Part shown: piece after piece, positions 27,969-35,956 of the stretch
How the letters are laid out: the number at the start of each line of letters is the position of its first letter
Numbering within the stretch: the stretch's first letter is position 1
Source: Candidatus Mailhella excrementigallinarum
Lineage (GTDB): Bacteria; Desulfobacterota; Desulfovibrionia; Desulfovibrionales; Desulfovibrionaceae
NCBI GenBank assembly: GCA_944324075.1
Contig: CALUUZ010000007.1
Span: 1 to 64,000 of the forward strand
Reading direction: 5' to 3'
DNA length: 64,000 nt
Translations under genes and position numbers: made by a program
The notes under the pieces: model-generated
The model's input: only the letters and a program-made list of their open reading frames with translations
What the model was told of the DNA's origin: nothing
The model's database searches: none

Positions 27969-28954
27969 CAGTCTTCATCATCCTCGTTTTCGGTCTTCTT
28001 TTTGTTTCTCACGAGCTTGTCGGCAAGCCGGGTGACAGCGGGTTCAGCGAAGTAAGGTTTGCAGGCCGCGAGGCTGGTACGAAGCTCTTCAAGAAGTTCC
28101 GCCTGGGAAGGCAGGGCCTCCATGCCCGTCACCTTGATATCGCCCTTGAGTCTGAGGTCGCAGGCGGTGCGCAAGCGCAGACCTCCATCAAGGATACGGC
28201 GTACTTTGTACAGGGCAAGGCAGGTGAGCAGTTCCTGTGCCTCCTGAGGCAGGCCAAGGGCGCGGATACCCGCTACGTCAAGGTTGAAATAGATGCGGAT
28301 GCTTCCTGCGGTGTACTCCGTGCGCTGGAAAGGCACGTTGGCGTACACGTCCTTTTCGCAGTTCTCGTGGGCGAGACTGCCTTTCGGGTCGAAGGTCTTC
28401 TTCACGCCGCCGGAAACGGCTTCACGCACGTCGCTGGCTTCGATGAAAGACGAGAGCAGGCGAGGAGACTTGATGCGTCCGCCTTTGACAAGGGAAAGGA
28501 ACAGGCCATGCAGGAGGGAGTTCACATCGTACTTGAAGAGTGCCGCATTGATGCTCTTCCAGTTCAGGCGGGAATCTTCGCTGTACTGAGCATCTTCGCA
28601 GAATTTAGCGCAGAATTCTTTATTCGAGATGATGAAGGGCGAGGCAAGGCGATGGGCTTCGGTGAGCGTGGAGACCTGCACGGTCTCGCCCTCCGGCTTC
28701 GTCAGAGCCGTGGCAACATAGGAAAGGCCTTCAAGCTCAGGGATGATTTCGCCTTCGGGAGTCACAATGGTGGCTTCCAGTCTGTTGGCCATGGACTGGG
28801 CAGACTCCACGAGAAGCATGCGGGTTCCGTCAGGCAGCGTGTAGGTGGCGGCTCCAAGGTCGGCGAAGCCAGTGGGCTGGAAGCGCTGGCCCTGCATGGG
28901 TTCGAGTTCAGCTTCCAGAAGCACGCGGTTTTCAGAGATGCGGTCGAGTATCAT
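27968..28954 (-). CDS. csb1: Type I-G CRISPR protein Csb1 (Cas7, GSU0053 family)
   Basis: 328 residues. The N-terminal part (ELEPMQGQRFQPTGFADLGAA, then LLVESAQSMANRLE) is characteristic of Csb1, and the glycine-rich tail is absent. In type I-G this Cas7-like RAMP protein forms the backbone filament along the crRNA. The gene lies between csx17 (9 bases away) and csb2 on the minus strand. Confidence 0.92.
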   Translation of the reverse strand: MILDRISENRVLLEAELEPMQGQRFQPTGFADLGAATYTLPDGTRMLLVESAQSMANRLEATIVTPEGEIIPELEGLSYVATALTKPEGETVQVSTLTEAHRLASPFIISNKEFCAKFCEDAQYSEDSRLNWKSINAALFKYDVNSLLHGLFLSLVKGGRIKSPRLLSSFIEASDVREAVSGGVKKTFDPKGSLAHENCEKDVYANVPFQRTEYTAGSIRIYFNLDVAGIRALGLPQEAQELLTCLALYKVRRILDGGLRLRTACDLRLKGDIKVTGMEALPSQAELLEELRTSLAACKPYFAEPAVTRLADKLVRNKKKTENEDDED

Positions 28955-28963
28955 GAAGGCTCC

Positions 28964-31063
28964 TTATGACTGGAGAGGCAGTTCGAGGTGATGCTGAAGA
29001 AGTTCCTTGGAACGGATGGGGACGAGCAGGCTGACCAGAAGCGGAAGGGGCTGGATGCCTCGCACGGCTTCATCGAAGCTGTCAGGCAGATACATTTTTC
29101 CAGCCCCGGCGGCGCGCATGCGCTGGGCGGCTACGGCGCAGGCCTCGGCAGTCCTTCCAGCGCTGATGAGATTGGCGATGCGGTTCTCGTTCGTGAGCTT
29201 GCCTGTGTCCAGAGCAGTCACGGAATTCGGCCATTCTGTATGCAGGGCTTTGAGCAGAGATGCCGAGTAGGGAAGTTTTCTCTGTGTCAAAGGGTGAGGC
29301 CAGAGCTGGGACATCCCTGAAGCAAAGCGTACCAGCGAGAAAGCCCGGACGAGTTCTGCAAGAAGCGCGGCGTCAATGCGCCCTTCAAGAAGAGGCAGAA
29401 GATCTGCCGGATCCAGACGTATGTGAGCCCGCCAAGGGGAAGCCCCCAGACGCTGGGCATCCATGATGCGCCTCTGCAGGATCTTGACCAGCCCTTCAAG
29501 CGCTTCACCGCGCCAAGGCACGAACTGTGCGCTGTTTTCGACCCATGTTTCAGGCTTGAGAGGATCGACAAGGGCCAGATGCGCCCGCATGGGGCCGAGC
29601 TTGCCATCGGCACGGAGCGAGGCGATAGCGGCGGCAAGGCGGACTTCCGGACTACCGTCATCGCAGGCTTCGATCCACCCTGCGGGCAGTCGGCAGGGCC
29701 GAGGCATGAGCGCAGGAAGGGCAGGCAGGGAGTCCAGTTTTGCGAGACAGCGGCTGACCTCGATGAAGCGGGCCGCATCCGGTTGTTCGGTGCATTTGAA
29801 CACGGCTTCGGTGAGGCGGCGATGCGCCGAACTGAAAGAGGCGGGGAGCCTGTCCGGTTTGACCAGCGGCCTCGTCTTCAGGTACTCGCCCACTTCGTCC
29901 AACAGAGCCACGGGCTGTTTCCAGCCTACGGAAACTGTGCCGCTCGGCAGGGCCACATAGCTCTGACCGCGGCGTTCCAGCAGGCTGAATCGTTCGAAGC
30001 CGTCTATGCCTCTGTCCACACCGAGCATGGCGGCGGCTCGTGCGAAGTCCAGGCCTTCGCGCACCTGATTCCTGCCGAGGCTGGCGCGGCCTTCGCCAAG
30101 CAGGCGGCGCAGTTCGCGCACAGAGGCCGGGTGCGACCACAGCGGCATCCACACTTCGCCCCTGCCTGTATCCTGAAGGTTAGACGAGGCAAACCCTGCG
30201 GACAGGGAAGTCACGCTGAACGGGGCAGAAGCCTGAGAGATGTCGCCGGGGGAACGCCGTACAAGCGCAGACGCAAACAGCAGAGTGCCCTCGAACATGA
30301 GGATGAAGTCCCACGGATTGTTCTGGACTTTTTTGTTCTCGAACTCTCTTCCCTGATTGATGCCACCCGCATTGCCGGGATCGAACTGCCCCATTTTTAT
30401 TTTGGGCAGGGTCGGAACAGGGACATCAAAAAGGCTGGCTCTGAGCCATGCCCCCTGCCTGTCCTCCGGAGTGTCCAGAAGAAGTTCACAGACTTTCTGC
30501 ATGAAATTGTTGGAGAATTCCAGTCTGCCCTCGTTGCCGCCAGTGCCGAGGAGCGGAGGGAAGAAGGCTTTATCTTCGCGCAGGGCGTAGGCCGCATCCA
30601 GCCATGGCAGGCACTCCTCAGGGAGCTGGGAGCGGCAACGCTGGAGTATGGCCTCTTTGTTCTTCTTCACCTCTTCGCCGCGAGCCTTGCGTTTGGCGGC
30701 AGGCAGAGCGTAGATCTCTTGGAATTCCGGCCACGCGAATATGCTGGCTATGGCCCTGCGGTACACGACCAGACGTTCATCCTCAGACTTGGCGACAGCG
30801 TCGATGCCCTCCTTGTTGTCGCCGGGGTAGAAGCCGCTGCCTCCGTTCCACGGAGAGACCAGAGGCGAGGGGCGGTACTCCGCAAGGAAGAAGCGGAGCA
30901 GGGCCGCCTCATCCAGACGGCAGGAAAGGCGGAAACAGCCGTCCTGCCATGAGCCGCGAGCCGAAGAGTCGCACTGTTCGGAAACGAGGCGCAGTATGCC
31001 GAGCGATTTGAGGTAGGAAGCCAGCGGCTTGCTCTGACAGCCGTGAAGGATATGTTCAGGCAT
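28964..31063 (-). CDS. csx17: Type I-G CRISPR protein Csx17 (Cas8-like large subunit)
   Basis: About 699 residues. The N-terminus (LHGCQSKPLASYLKSLGILR, residues 5-24, then SPWNGGSGFYPGD) is the hallmark of Csx17. It is taken to be the large subunit of the I-G interference complex, probably involved in PAM recognition. The ATG at 31063 with GGGAGG upstream is preferred to a longer frame; it overlaps the cas3 stop by eight bases, so it is likely translated with cas3. Confidence 0.92.
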   Translation of the reverse strand: MPEHILHGCQSKPLASYLKSLGILRLVSEQCDSSARGSWQDGCFRLSCRLDEAALLRFFLAEYRPSPLVSPWNGGSGFYPGDNKEGIDAVAKSEDERLVVYRRAIASIFAWPEFQEIYALPAAKRKARGEEVKKNKEAILQRCRSQLPEECLPWLDAAYALREDKAFFPPLLGTGGNEGRLEFSNNFMQKVCELLLDTPEDRQGAWLRASLFDVPVPTLPKIKMGQFDPGNAGGINQGREFENKKVQNNPWDFILMFEGTLLFASALVRRSPGDISQASAPFSVTSLSAGFASSNLQDTGRGEVWMPLWSHPASVRELRRLLGEGRASLGRNQVREGLDFARAAAMLGVDRGIDGFERFSLLERRGQSYVALPSGTVSVGWKQPVALLDEVGEYLKTRPLVKPDRLPASFSSAHRRLTEAVFKCTEQPDAARFIEVSRCLAKLDSLPALPALMPRPCRLPAGWIEACDDGSPEVRLAAAIASLRADGKLGPMRAHLALVDPLKPETWVENSAQFVPWRGEALEGLVKILQRRIMDAQRLGASPWRAHIRLDPADLLPLLEGRIDAALLAELVRAFSLVRFASGMSQLWPHPLTQRKLPYSASLLKALHTEWPNSVTALDTGKLTNENRIANLISAGRTAEACAVAAQRMRAAGAGKMYLPDSFDEAVRGIQPLPLLVSLLVPIRSKELLQHHLELPLQS

Positions 31064-33338
31064 GTTCACCTCCCTGCGGCTGTGCGCTGGCCCGCCAGTC
31101 TGCAATGCGCATGAGGGCTTCCATCATAGCGAGGCGGAACGGCCCCCAGTCCTCAAGCAGGCACATCATGCGTTCCGTCCAGCTCGCTCCGTATTCAGAG
31201 TCGCCCAGTTCCATGCAGGACAGGGACAGAGCGACGGAGTCATGCCCCAGAGCGGCGGGTAGCTCGTCGCCTTCCCATATGCCTCGGGCAAAGCGCCTGC
31301 CTTCCGGGACTTCTTCTCCGGGCAGAGCGCGGAGAGAGAGGCGTATCTTGCCGTGATGGGCCGCCGCAAGGTAGGCGACAAGGTCGGATTGGCCGCTTGC
31401 CAAAAGAGCCAATGCCGAGGCCAGCTCGTGCCGGAAGCCCTTGCGTGCGTAGCGGGACATGTGCGGAGCCTTGGCCCACAGTTCTTTGATGTCGGCATCC
31501 GTGCAGGCCTGCTGAAAGACTGCATGAGCCTTGCCCCAGTCGTGGCTGAAGGCGGCATCCTTCAGCTCATCCCTTACAGGAGCGAAGGCTTCGCGGCCCA
31601 GAGCTTCGAGCAGACGCTCCAGCTCTCCTGCTGTCCTTTGGGTGTGGTTTTCCAGAGTCTGCCAGTCTGCGCGGCTGTCGGGGTCTCCGGAAATGGCGGG
31701 CTGGCACTCCTTCACAGGCAGAGCCGCAGGTTCGACACGCTTGGAGGAAGAGGCATCCCAGCCGCAGGTGCAGTCGTAGCCGCCGCTGTCGGCATGGATG
31801 AGGTACACTGCGCCGGGCACGGCATGACGGGCTTTTTGCCAGCCCTCTTCCAGATGATCCCATATCCAAAGCCCTTTCCTGTTCTTGAGCCAGCCGGATA
31901 TCCCGCCGACGGGGACAGAACACAGCTCTTCACGCACAGGTGCGGGCATATCGTCAGGCGGGGTCTTGCCGTCCCAGTCGCGCCAGAAGACCTGCACGTC
32001 CGTTTCGCTTCCGTCGCGGATGAAGCGCGAGACGTCGATATCCGCTCCGGCAAGGTCGGGAGTGGTATCGAAAAGCTCGAACAGGTCGCGCGAACGCAGT
32101 ACGGGATGCTCGGCGGCTTTGCTGTCGGGCCGGGGCAGGGAGGCGGGCCCGGCATCCGTGAGCCTGTTCAGGATATCGAAGGAGGCTGTCAGCTCTTCCA
32201 GCGTATAGGGCAGTGCTTTCTTGGCAGAGGGCAGGTCGTTCATCCAGAAGATGCGGGCGTCGTCTATCTCGCCGCCTCGGTTGCATCGGCCGAAGCGCTG
32301 GACCAGCGAGCTCCACGGAGCGAGATCGGTGAACAGCGAAGCCGCAGAGATGTCTACGCCTGCCTCGACCGCCTGAGTCGTTACGAGAATGAGCCCCTTT
32401 TCGCCGGGAGCGGCAAGAGCCTGCCGGAGCAGATTTTCCCGCTCTGTCGGGCGGAAGCGGGAATGCAGGAGCAGTACCGGGATGCCCTTGGCCTTCTTCA
32501 CCAAATCCTTATAGGTAGAGACCGCATCCTTGACTGTGTTGCGGATGACAAGCGTGAGCGTGCCCGGGCGATGCTGTTCCAGAATGGACTTCACCAGAGT
32601 TTTGGAGGCGGTGGGAACGAGAGCCTTCTGTGCATGGGTGCGCTGGCGCACGCGGGGATGCTCAAGGTCGCGTTCGCTGAGGCTGGCTGTCGTGAGCTCC
32701 GGTATGCGCGGGGAAAAGTCCACAGTGGCGAGCCATTCGGGGTGGAGCGTGGCACTGCACCAGAGTGAACGGCAGGGGAAAGCGGTGCGGAAGCGGTGCC
32801 GGAAGGCTTCGAGCTGGGCGGATGTGCCGAGCCCGGGACCCATGAGCTGGACTTCGTCGAAGACCCAGAGGCAGTCATTGTTCAGCAGGGCGAAATCGAG
32901 AGGCCAGCGAAAGCGGCTCATGGAATAGCCTCGGTTGAGCGCACGGGAAAGGAGCTGATCCTGTGTGCCGATGACCACCATGTCCCTGTCCGGTGCGCTG
33001 TCCCAGTCCTGATCGACACTGCCGCCCATAAGCACATGAACGGCAGGAGCTTCCTTCAGTATCCCTTCTTCCTTCAGCCGTATGCCCCATCGGCGTATGA
33101 GTTCCGCCGTCTGTTCCACAAGCACGCGCATGGGCAGGCACCACACAAGGCGGCGCGGAGTGCGGTCATCACCTGCGGCCCGCTTGTACTGCCATGCGAA
33201 ATAGATGGCGGCAGTCTTGCCCAGCCCGGTGGGGATGTCCAGCAGGTCGGGCCACTCGCCGAGGGCCAGAGCCTTCTGGTAGGGGTAGGGCTCGTGCCCC
33301 AGAACGGTTCTGTAAAAGGAAGAAATGTCCGCTGGCAT
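31056..33338 (-). CDS. cas3: Cas3 helicase-nuclease, type I-G with C-terminal HD domain
   Basis: 760 residues. The superfamily 2 helicase comes first: Walker A DIPTGLGKTA (34-43), the box DEVQ (161-164) and QRFGRCNRGG. The HD nuclease domain is at the C-terminus, with SHDWGK at about 598, RHE near 638 and AAHHGK near 661. This helicase-then-HD order is typical of I-G (I-U) Cas3. It degrades target DNA recruited by the Csx17/Csb1/Csb2 complex. It is the first gene of the operon, driven by the promoter at 33380-33408. Confidence 0.95.
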   Translation of the reverse strand: MPADISSFYRTVLGHEPYPYQKALALGEWPDLLDIPTGLGKTAAIYFAWQYKRAAGDDRTPRRLVWCLPMRVLVEQTAELIRRWGIRLKEEGILKEAPAVHVLMGGSVDQDWDSAPDRDMVVIGTQDQLLSRALNRGYSMSRFRWPLDFALLNNDCLWVFDEVQLMGPGLGTSAQLEAFRHRFRTAFPCRSLWCSATLHPEWLATVDFSPRIPELTTASLSERDLEHPRVRQRTHAQKALVPTASKTLVKSILEQHRPGTLTLVIRNTVKDAVSTYKDLVKKAKGIPVLLLHSRFRPTERENLLRQALAAPGEKGLILVTTQAVEAGVDISAASLFTDLAPWSSLVQRFGRCNRGGEIDDARIFWMNDLPSAKKALPYTLEELTASFDILNRLTDAGPASLPRPDSKAAEHPVLRSRDLFELFDTTPDLAGADIDVSRFIRDGSETDVQVFWRDWDGKTPPDDMPAPVREELCSVPVGGISGWLKNRKGLWIWDHLEEGWQKARHAVPGAVYLIHADSGGYDCTCGWDASSSKRVEPAALPVKECQPAISGDPDSRADWQTLENHTQRTAGELERLLEALGREAFAPVRDELKDAAFSHDWGKAHAVFQQACTDADIKELWAKAPHMSRYARKGFRHELASALALLASGQSDLVAYLAAAHHGKIRLSLRALPGEEVPEGRRFARGIWEGDELPAALGHDSVALSLSCMELGDSEYGASWTERMMCLLEDWGPFRLAMMEALMRIADWRASAQPQGGEHA

Positions 33339-33357
33339 AAAGCACTCTCTTGTTACC

Positions 33358-33408
33358 GCGAGAACCTGAAATTGTTGCTATTATAGGGGAGGGTTCTCGC
33401 AATGACAA
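33358..33408 (-). promoter_or_regulatory. cas operon promoter inside an inverted repeat operator
   Basis: On the minus strand TTGTCA (33403-33408), a 17-base spacer and TATAAT (33380-33385) form a near-consensus promoter. The 9-bp inverted repeat GCGAGAACC (33358-33366) / GGTTCTCGC (33392-33400) brackets the -10 box, one arm in the spacer and one just after the expected start. This is the layout of a repressor operator. Confidence 0.7.
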
Positions 33409-33495
33409 TCAGCAAGAGTAAAGGAATTTTTTCTTCCCCCGTGCTGGATGGAAAGGAAGATTCGCCCTCTCCGTTCTGGTGCTCGAAAAAGCCGC

Positions 33496-33524
33496 TTGCA
33501 AGGCTTGTTTTCCTTTGCTATTTT
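33496..33524 (+). promoter_or_regulatory. Candidate CRISPR array promoter in the leader
   Basis: TTGCAA (33496-33501), 17 bases, TATTTT (33519-33524). The predicted start falls within a few bases of the first repeat at 33534. The leader lies on the side with perfect repeats, as expected. Confidence 0.5.
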
Positions 33525-33533
33525 GAGGGAACA

Positions 33534-33995
33534 GTTCCATCCGGAGTGCAAACTCCGGCTCCATTGAAGCAACCTTTTGGAGTACCGGAAATGATCCGCA
33601 TCATCGTTCCATCCGGAGTGCAAACTCCGGCTCCATTGAAGCACCGTGCCCTCCCCCAAAGCCTGCGCCACCGGGGGTTCCATCCGGAGTGCAAACTCCG
33701 GCTCCATTGAAGCTTTGCCCGTGATGATCGGCCGTCCCGCATGGCTAGTTCCATCCGGAGTGCAAACTCCGGCTCCATTGAAGTATCCGTGCGGGTTTGG
33801 AGGCTATGTCGCGGCCTGGTTCCATCCGGAGTGCAAACTCCGGCTCCATTGAAGTGCATCTAAGGGAGTGGCTGGCACTGCCCTCGGTCGTTCCTTCCGA
33901 AGCGAAAACTCCGGCCCCATTGAAGCTATATCCTGATTTATGGCGACATGGTAACGCCGGATTCCATCAGGAGTGAACTCTTCGGCGTCATATCA
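33534..33995 (+). CRISPR. Type I-G CRISPR array, five perfect and two decaying repeats
   Basis: Perfect 36-bp repeats start at 33534, 33606, 33677, 33748 and 33819; spacers are 35-36 bases. Each repeat begins GTTCCAT, contains the hairpin CCGGAGT-GCAA-ACTCCGG and ends CCATTGAAG. A sixth copy at 33890-33925 has several changes, and a seventh at about 33960-33995 is badly degraded. Decay toward higher coordinates and the cas genes at the other side place the leader at 33409-33533 and transcription on the plus strand. More decayed repeats continue after the fic gene. Confidence 0.97.
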
Positions 33996-34077
33996 TTCCG
34001 ATAATCGCCTTTGCATCGTTCCGAAGTATTGTCATCATTCCGTTCTTTCCGTACCATCATACCAACGGAGGACGGCT

Positions 34078-34974
34078 ATGTTCATGACAGTTAAGCAGGC
34101 GGCAGAAAAATGGGGCGTATCGGACAGGCGCATCCGCATCCTTTGCGCCGAAGGCAAAATTCCCGGAGCGGAACAGCAGGGACGAGCTTGGAAGATCCCT
34201 GCCGATGCCGTCAAACCTGCGGACGGACGCTTCAAGTCGAAGGAAAGTCTGCTCCAAGCCATCGACCGCAAGAAAGCCGAGCTGGATTCCCGACGCCCCC
34301 TTACCGAGTGCGAAGTGGCTCGCCTGCGTGAAGAATTTACAGTCGAATATACCTATAATTCCAACGCTATCGAGGGAAACACCCTTACCCTGCGCGAAAC
34401 GGATATGGTTCTGCGTGGCCTGACCATCGATCGTAAGCCGCTCAAGGATCACATGGAGGCCGTGGGGCACAAGGAAGCCTTCGACTTCGTGTGCGAACTG
34501 GTGAAAGACCGCGCGCCACTGACTGAGAGCATCATCCGGCAGATACATTCCCTCGCCCTTGCCGACAAAAAAGAGGATCGCGGCGTTTACAGGCGCATTC
34601 CCGTGCGCATCATGGGTGCACATCATATTCCTGCCCAGCCCCTGCTTATCCAGAGCGAGATGGAAAAGCTCATGGCCGACTATGCCGCAGACGAACGGCA
34701 TATCGTCACGAAGCTGGCGTGGTTCCATATTGCCTTCGAGGGCATCCATCCTTTCATCGACGGCAACGGCAGAACGGGCCGTCTTCTGGTCAATCTGGAA
34801 TTCATGAAGGCCGGCCTGCCTCCTATCGACATCAAGTTCACTGACAGGCTCGCCTACTATGACGCCTTCGATGCCTTCCATGTGAAGCATGACCTCTCTG
34901 CCATGGAGAAGCTTTTCGCCCGCTATGTGAGCGAACGGCTGGACGCCTATCTGGCAATGCTGGAAGAAAGCTAA
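34078..34974 (+). CDS. fic: Fic-domain AMP-transferase with N-terminal helix-turn-helix
   Basis: 298 residues, start at 34078 with GGAGG seven bases upstream. Residues 1-50 (MTVKQAAEKWGVSDRRIRIL) form an excisionase/MerR-like helix-turn-helix. An inhibitory-helix motif SNAIEGN stands at about 95, and the catalytic motif HPFIDGNGRTGR at about 223 is complete. Fic enzymes transfer AMP from ATP to target proteins; the internal inhibitory motif suggests a self-restrained enzyme. The DNA-binding domain could allow autoregulation or control of a neighbour. The gene lies inside the CRISPR array, between a degraded repeat ending near 33995 and further degraded repeats from 34991. Confidence 0.9.
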   Translation: MFMTVKQAAEKWGVSDRRIRILCAEGKIPGAEQQGRAWKIPADAVKPADGRFKSKESLLQAIDRKKAELDSRRPLTECEVARLREEFTVEYTYNSNAIEGNTLTLRETDMVLRGLTIDRKPLKDHMEAVGHKEAFDFVCELVKDRAPLTESIIRQIHSLALADKKEDRGVYRRIPVRIMGAHHIPAQPLLIQSEMEKLMADYAADERHIVTKLAWFHIAFEGIHPFIDGNGRTGRLLVNLEFMKAGLPPIDIKFTDRLAYYDAFDAFHVKHDLSAMEKLFARYVSERLDAYLAMLEES

Positions 34975-34990
34975 GGGCGCTTCAGGGAAG

Positions 34991-35213
34991 GGCGGCTCCA
35001 TTGAAGCAGGCGGAGCTGTATCTGCTTGTTGTGGTAGCGAGGCGTTTCTCGAAGTCCGCTTCGTCTCTATTGAAGGGGTCAAGATGCCTATGGCTTTGTT
35101 GCCCTGAAGGGTTATCCAGAGTTTAGACTCTGGCTCCATTGAAGAATGAGTGTGTCCTTGCCGTTTCGCCCATGAGGCCCTTTCTCAAAGGGGATACGTC
35201 GGTATCGTTGAAG
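34991..35213 (+). repeat. Decayed CRISPR repeats beyond fic
   Basis: Four repeat remnants end in TTGAAG at 35006, 35075, 35144 and 35213, exactly 69 bases apart, close to the 71-base period of the intact array. The copy at 35111-35144 retains a hairpin CCAGAGT/ACTCTGG with a compensatory change relative to the intact repeat; that at 35044-35075 has CGAAG/CTTCG. These are the old trailer end of the array, now separated from the rest by fic. Confidence 0.8.
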
Positions 35214-35297
35214 GCAGGAGGGGGGGATGTACCCTGCTCTAAAGAGGAAAGAAAAATATCGTTATAAAAGCAGTATGTTAGAACAAAAGGTATAATG

Positions 35298-35319
35298 TGT
35301 TGGTATTATCGTTGGTATT
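35298..35319. repeat. Arm-type repeats, right end of element 2
   Basis: TGTTGGTATT, AT, CGTTGGTATT: the same paired motif as at 19314-19333 with one extra base. It lies about 60 bases inside the right att site. Confidence 0.6.
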
Positions 35320-35375
35320 AAAATTTTTAATATTTTTTATTTTCAATTAAAACAAAATGTTATTAACGAAAATCG

Positions 35376-35386
35376 TTCTGTCCCTC
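35376..35386 (+). other. Probable right att site of the island
   Basis: TTCTGTCCCTC is identical to 11444-11454 in the tRNA-Phe T-arm/acceptor region and is followed by ACC. It marks the right border of foreign DNA. Confidence 0.6.
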
Positions 35387-35400
35387 ACCGTGAAATTCCA

Positions 35401-35438
35401 TAACGTCCCGCAAAGCTTGAAAGCATTGCGGGACGTTA
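35401..35438 (+). terminator. Hairpin next to right att site
   Basis: TAACGTCCCGCAA (35401-35413) pairs perfectly with 35426-35438, followed by TTTTTTC. It is probably the original tRNA-Phe terminator, displaced by the island. Between it and 35703 I see a second hairpin (35506-35533) and no gene. Confidence 0.75.
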
Positions 35439-35505
35439 TTTTTCATTCAGTCAAATCACTCCATTCAGTCCGATGGTATATGCCGTTCCCATATCATATA
35501 TTTTA

Positions 35506-35533
35506 AAGGTTCAGAAAAATCTTCCTGAACCTT
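35506..35533. terminator. Small hairpin in island flank
   Basis: AAGGTTCAG (35506-35514) pairs with CTGAACCTT (35525-35533). It could terminate transcription coming from either side. Confidence 0.4.
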
Positions 35534-35703
35534 CTGGACAGCAGTCCAAAGTTCTGCTGCGGATCTGTGCTGGTGGCGCTGCGCGGAACGGCTGTGTTCC
35601 GGCATAAACGGCCTTTTTGCCGCAGTGGAAGTATAAAAGCCTACCCTGGCAGGTCAACATCCATTTTTCTTTATATCATTTTTAGGATTATAAAATTAAC
35701 AGT

Positions 35704-35874
35704 TTAAATATCTGCTTCTTTTCCTTCAGAGTATCCTTTGTGATATCCCTCCTTCGTATCGCTAATCGCGTTTTCAACTCCGGCTTTTGCCTTTCCCGCA
35801 GTTTCTCCAATCCATGAACACCCCATTAATGAGAACATCGTCCACATCATAATAATAGCTCCATATCTGAACAT
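35704..35874 (-). CDS. Small entericidin-like lipoprotein
   Basis: 56 residues: a hydrophobic signal with lipobox LMGC, then a short helical tail rich in lysine, glutamate and glycine (GETAGKAKAGVENAI). A strong GGAGG precedes the ATG at 35874. It resembles entericidin-type small lipoproteins, but the tail is longer and function cannot be assigned. It lies 82 bases downstream of the OmpA-family gene on the same strand. Confidence 0.6.
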   Translation of the reverse strand: MFRYGAIIMMWTMFSLMGCSWIGETAGKAKAGVENAISDTKEGYHKGYSEGKEADI

Positions 35875-35956
35875 GAATCTTTCCTCCATTGTTCTCTGGA
35901 AAAGTATTTGTCATACTCGCTCCCCCGCCCGGATATTCTCCGGACGGGGCATCCTC

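Larger units (their letters stand above)
19188..35386 (+). mobile_element. Integrative mobilizable element 2 carrying McrB/LlaJI, type I-G CRISPR-Cas and Fic
   Basis: The left end is the att-like site at 19188-19200, and the right end is TTCTGTCCCTC at 35376-35386. The arm repeat TGTTGGTATT...CGTTGGTAT occurs at 19314 and again at 35298, close to each end. Contents in order: intact integrase, AlpA-type regulator, frameshifted mobV, oriT-like hairpin, accessory gene, restriction pair, cas operon, CRISPR array and fic. The backbone order parallels element 1, so the two are relatives accreted in tandem at tRNA-Phe. Confidence 0.7.

Noticed and set aside
29423-30952. Long plus-strand open frame of 509 codons
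   Set aside because: It is antisense to csx17, whose product has clear family motifs; the frame is an artefact of GC-rich codon bias.
31353-32768. Plus-strand open frame of 471 codons
   Set aside because: Antisense to cas3 helicase motifs; no recognisable protein character.
33381-33859. Open frames within the CRISPR array giving repeated peptides
   Set aside because: They are translations of the repeats and have no start signals; repeat structure explains them.
33570-33959. Possibility that array spacers target the Microviridae prophage in the same window
   Set aside because: I compared the six spacers with the prophage by eye and saw no match; a proper alignment could still find a weak one.
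34057-35139. Minus-strand open frame of 360 codons
   Set aside because: Antisense to fic and running through CRISPR remnants; no protein signature.
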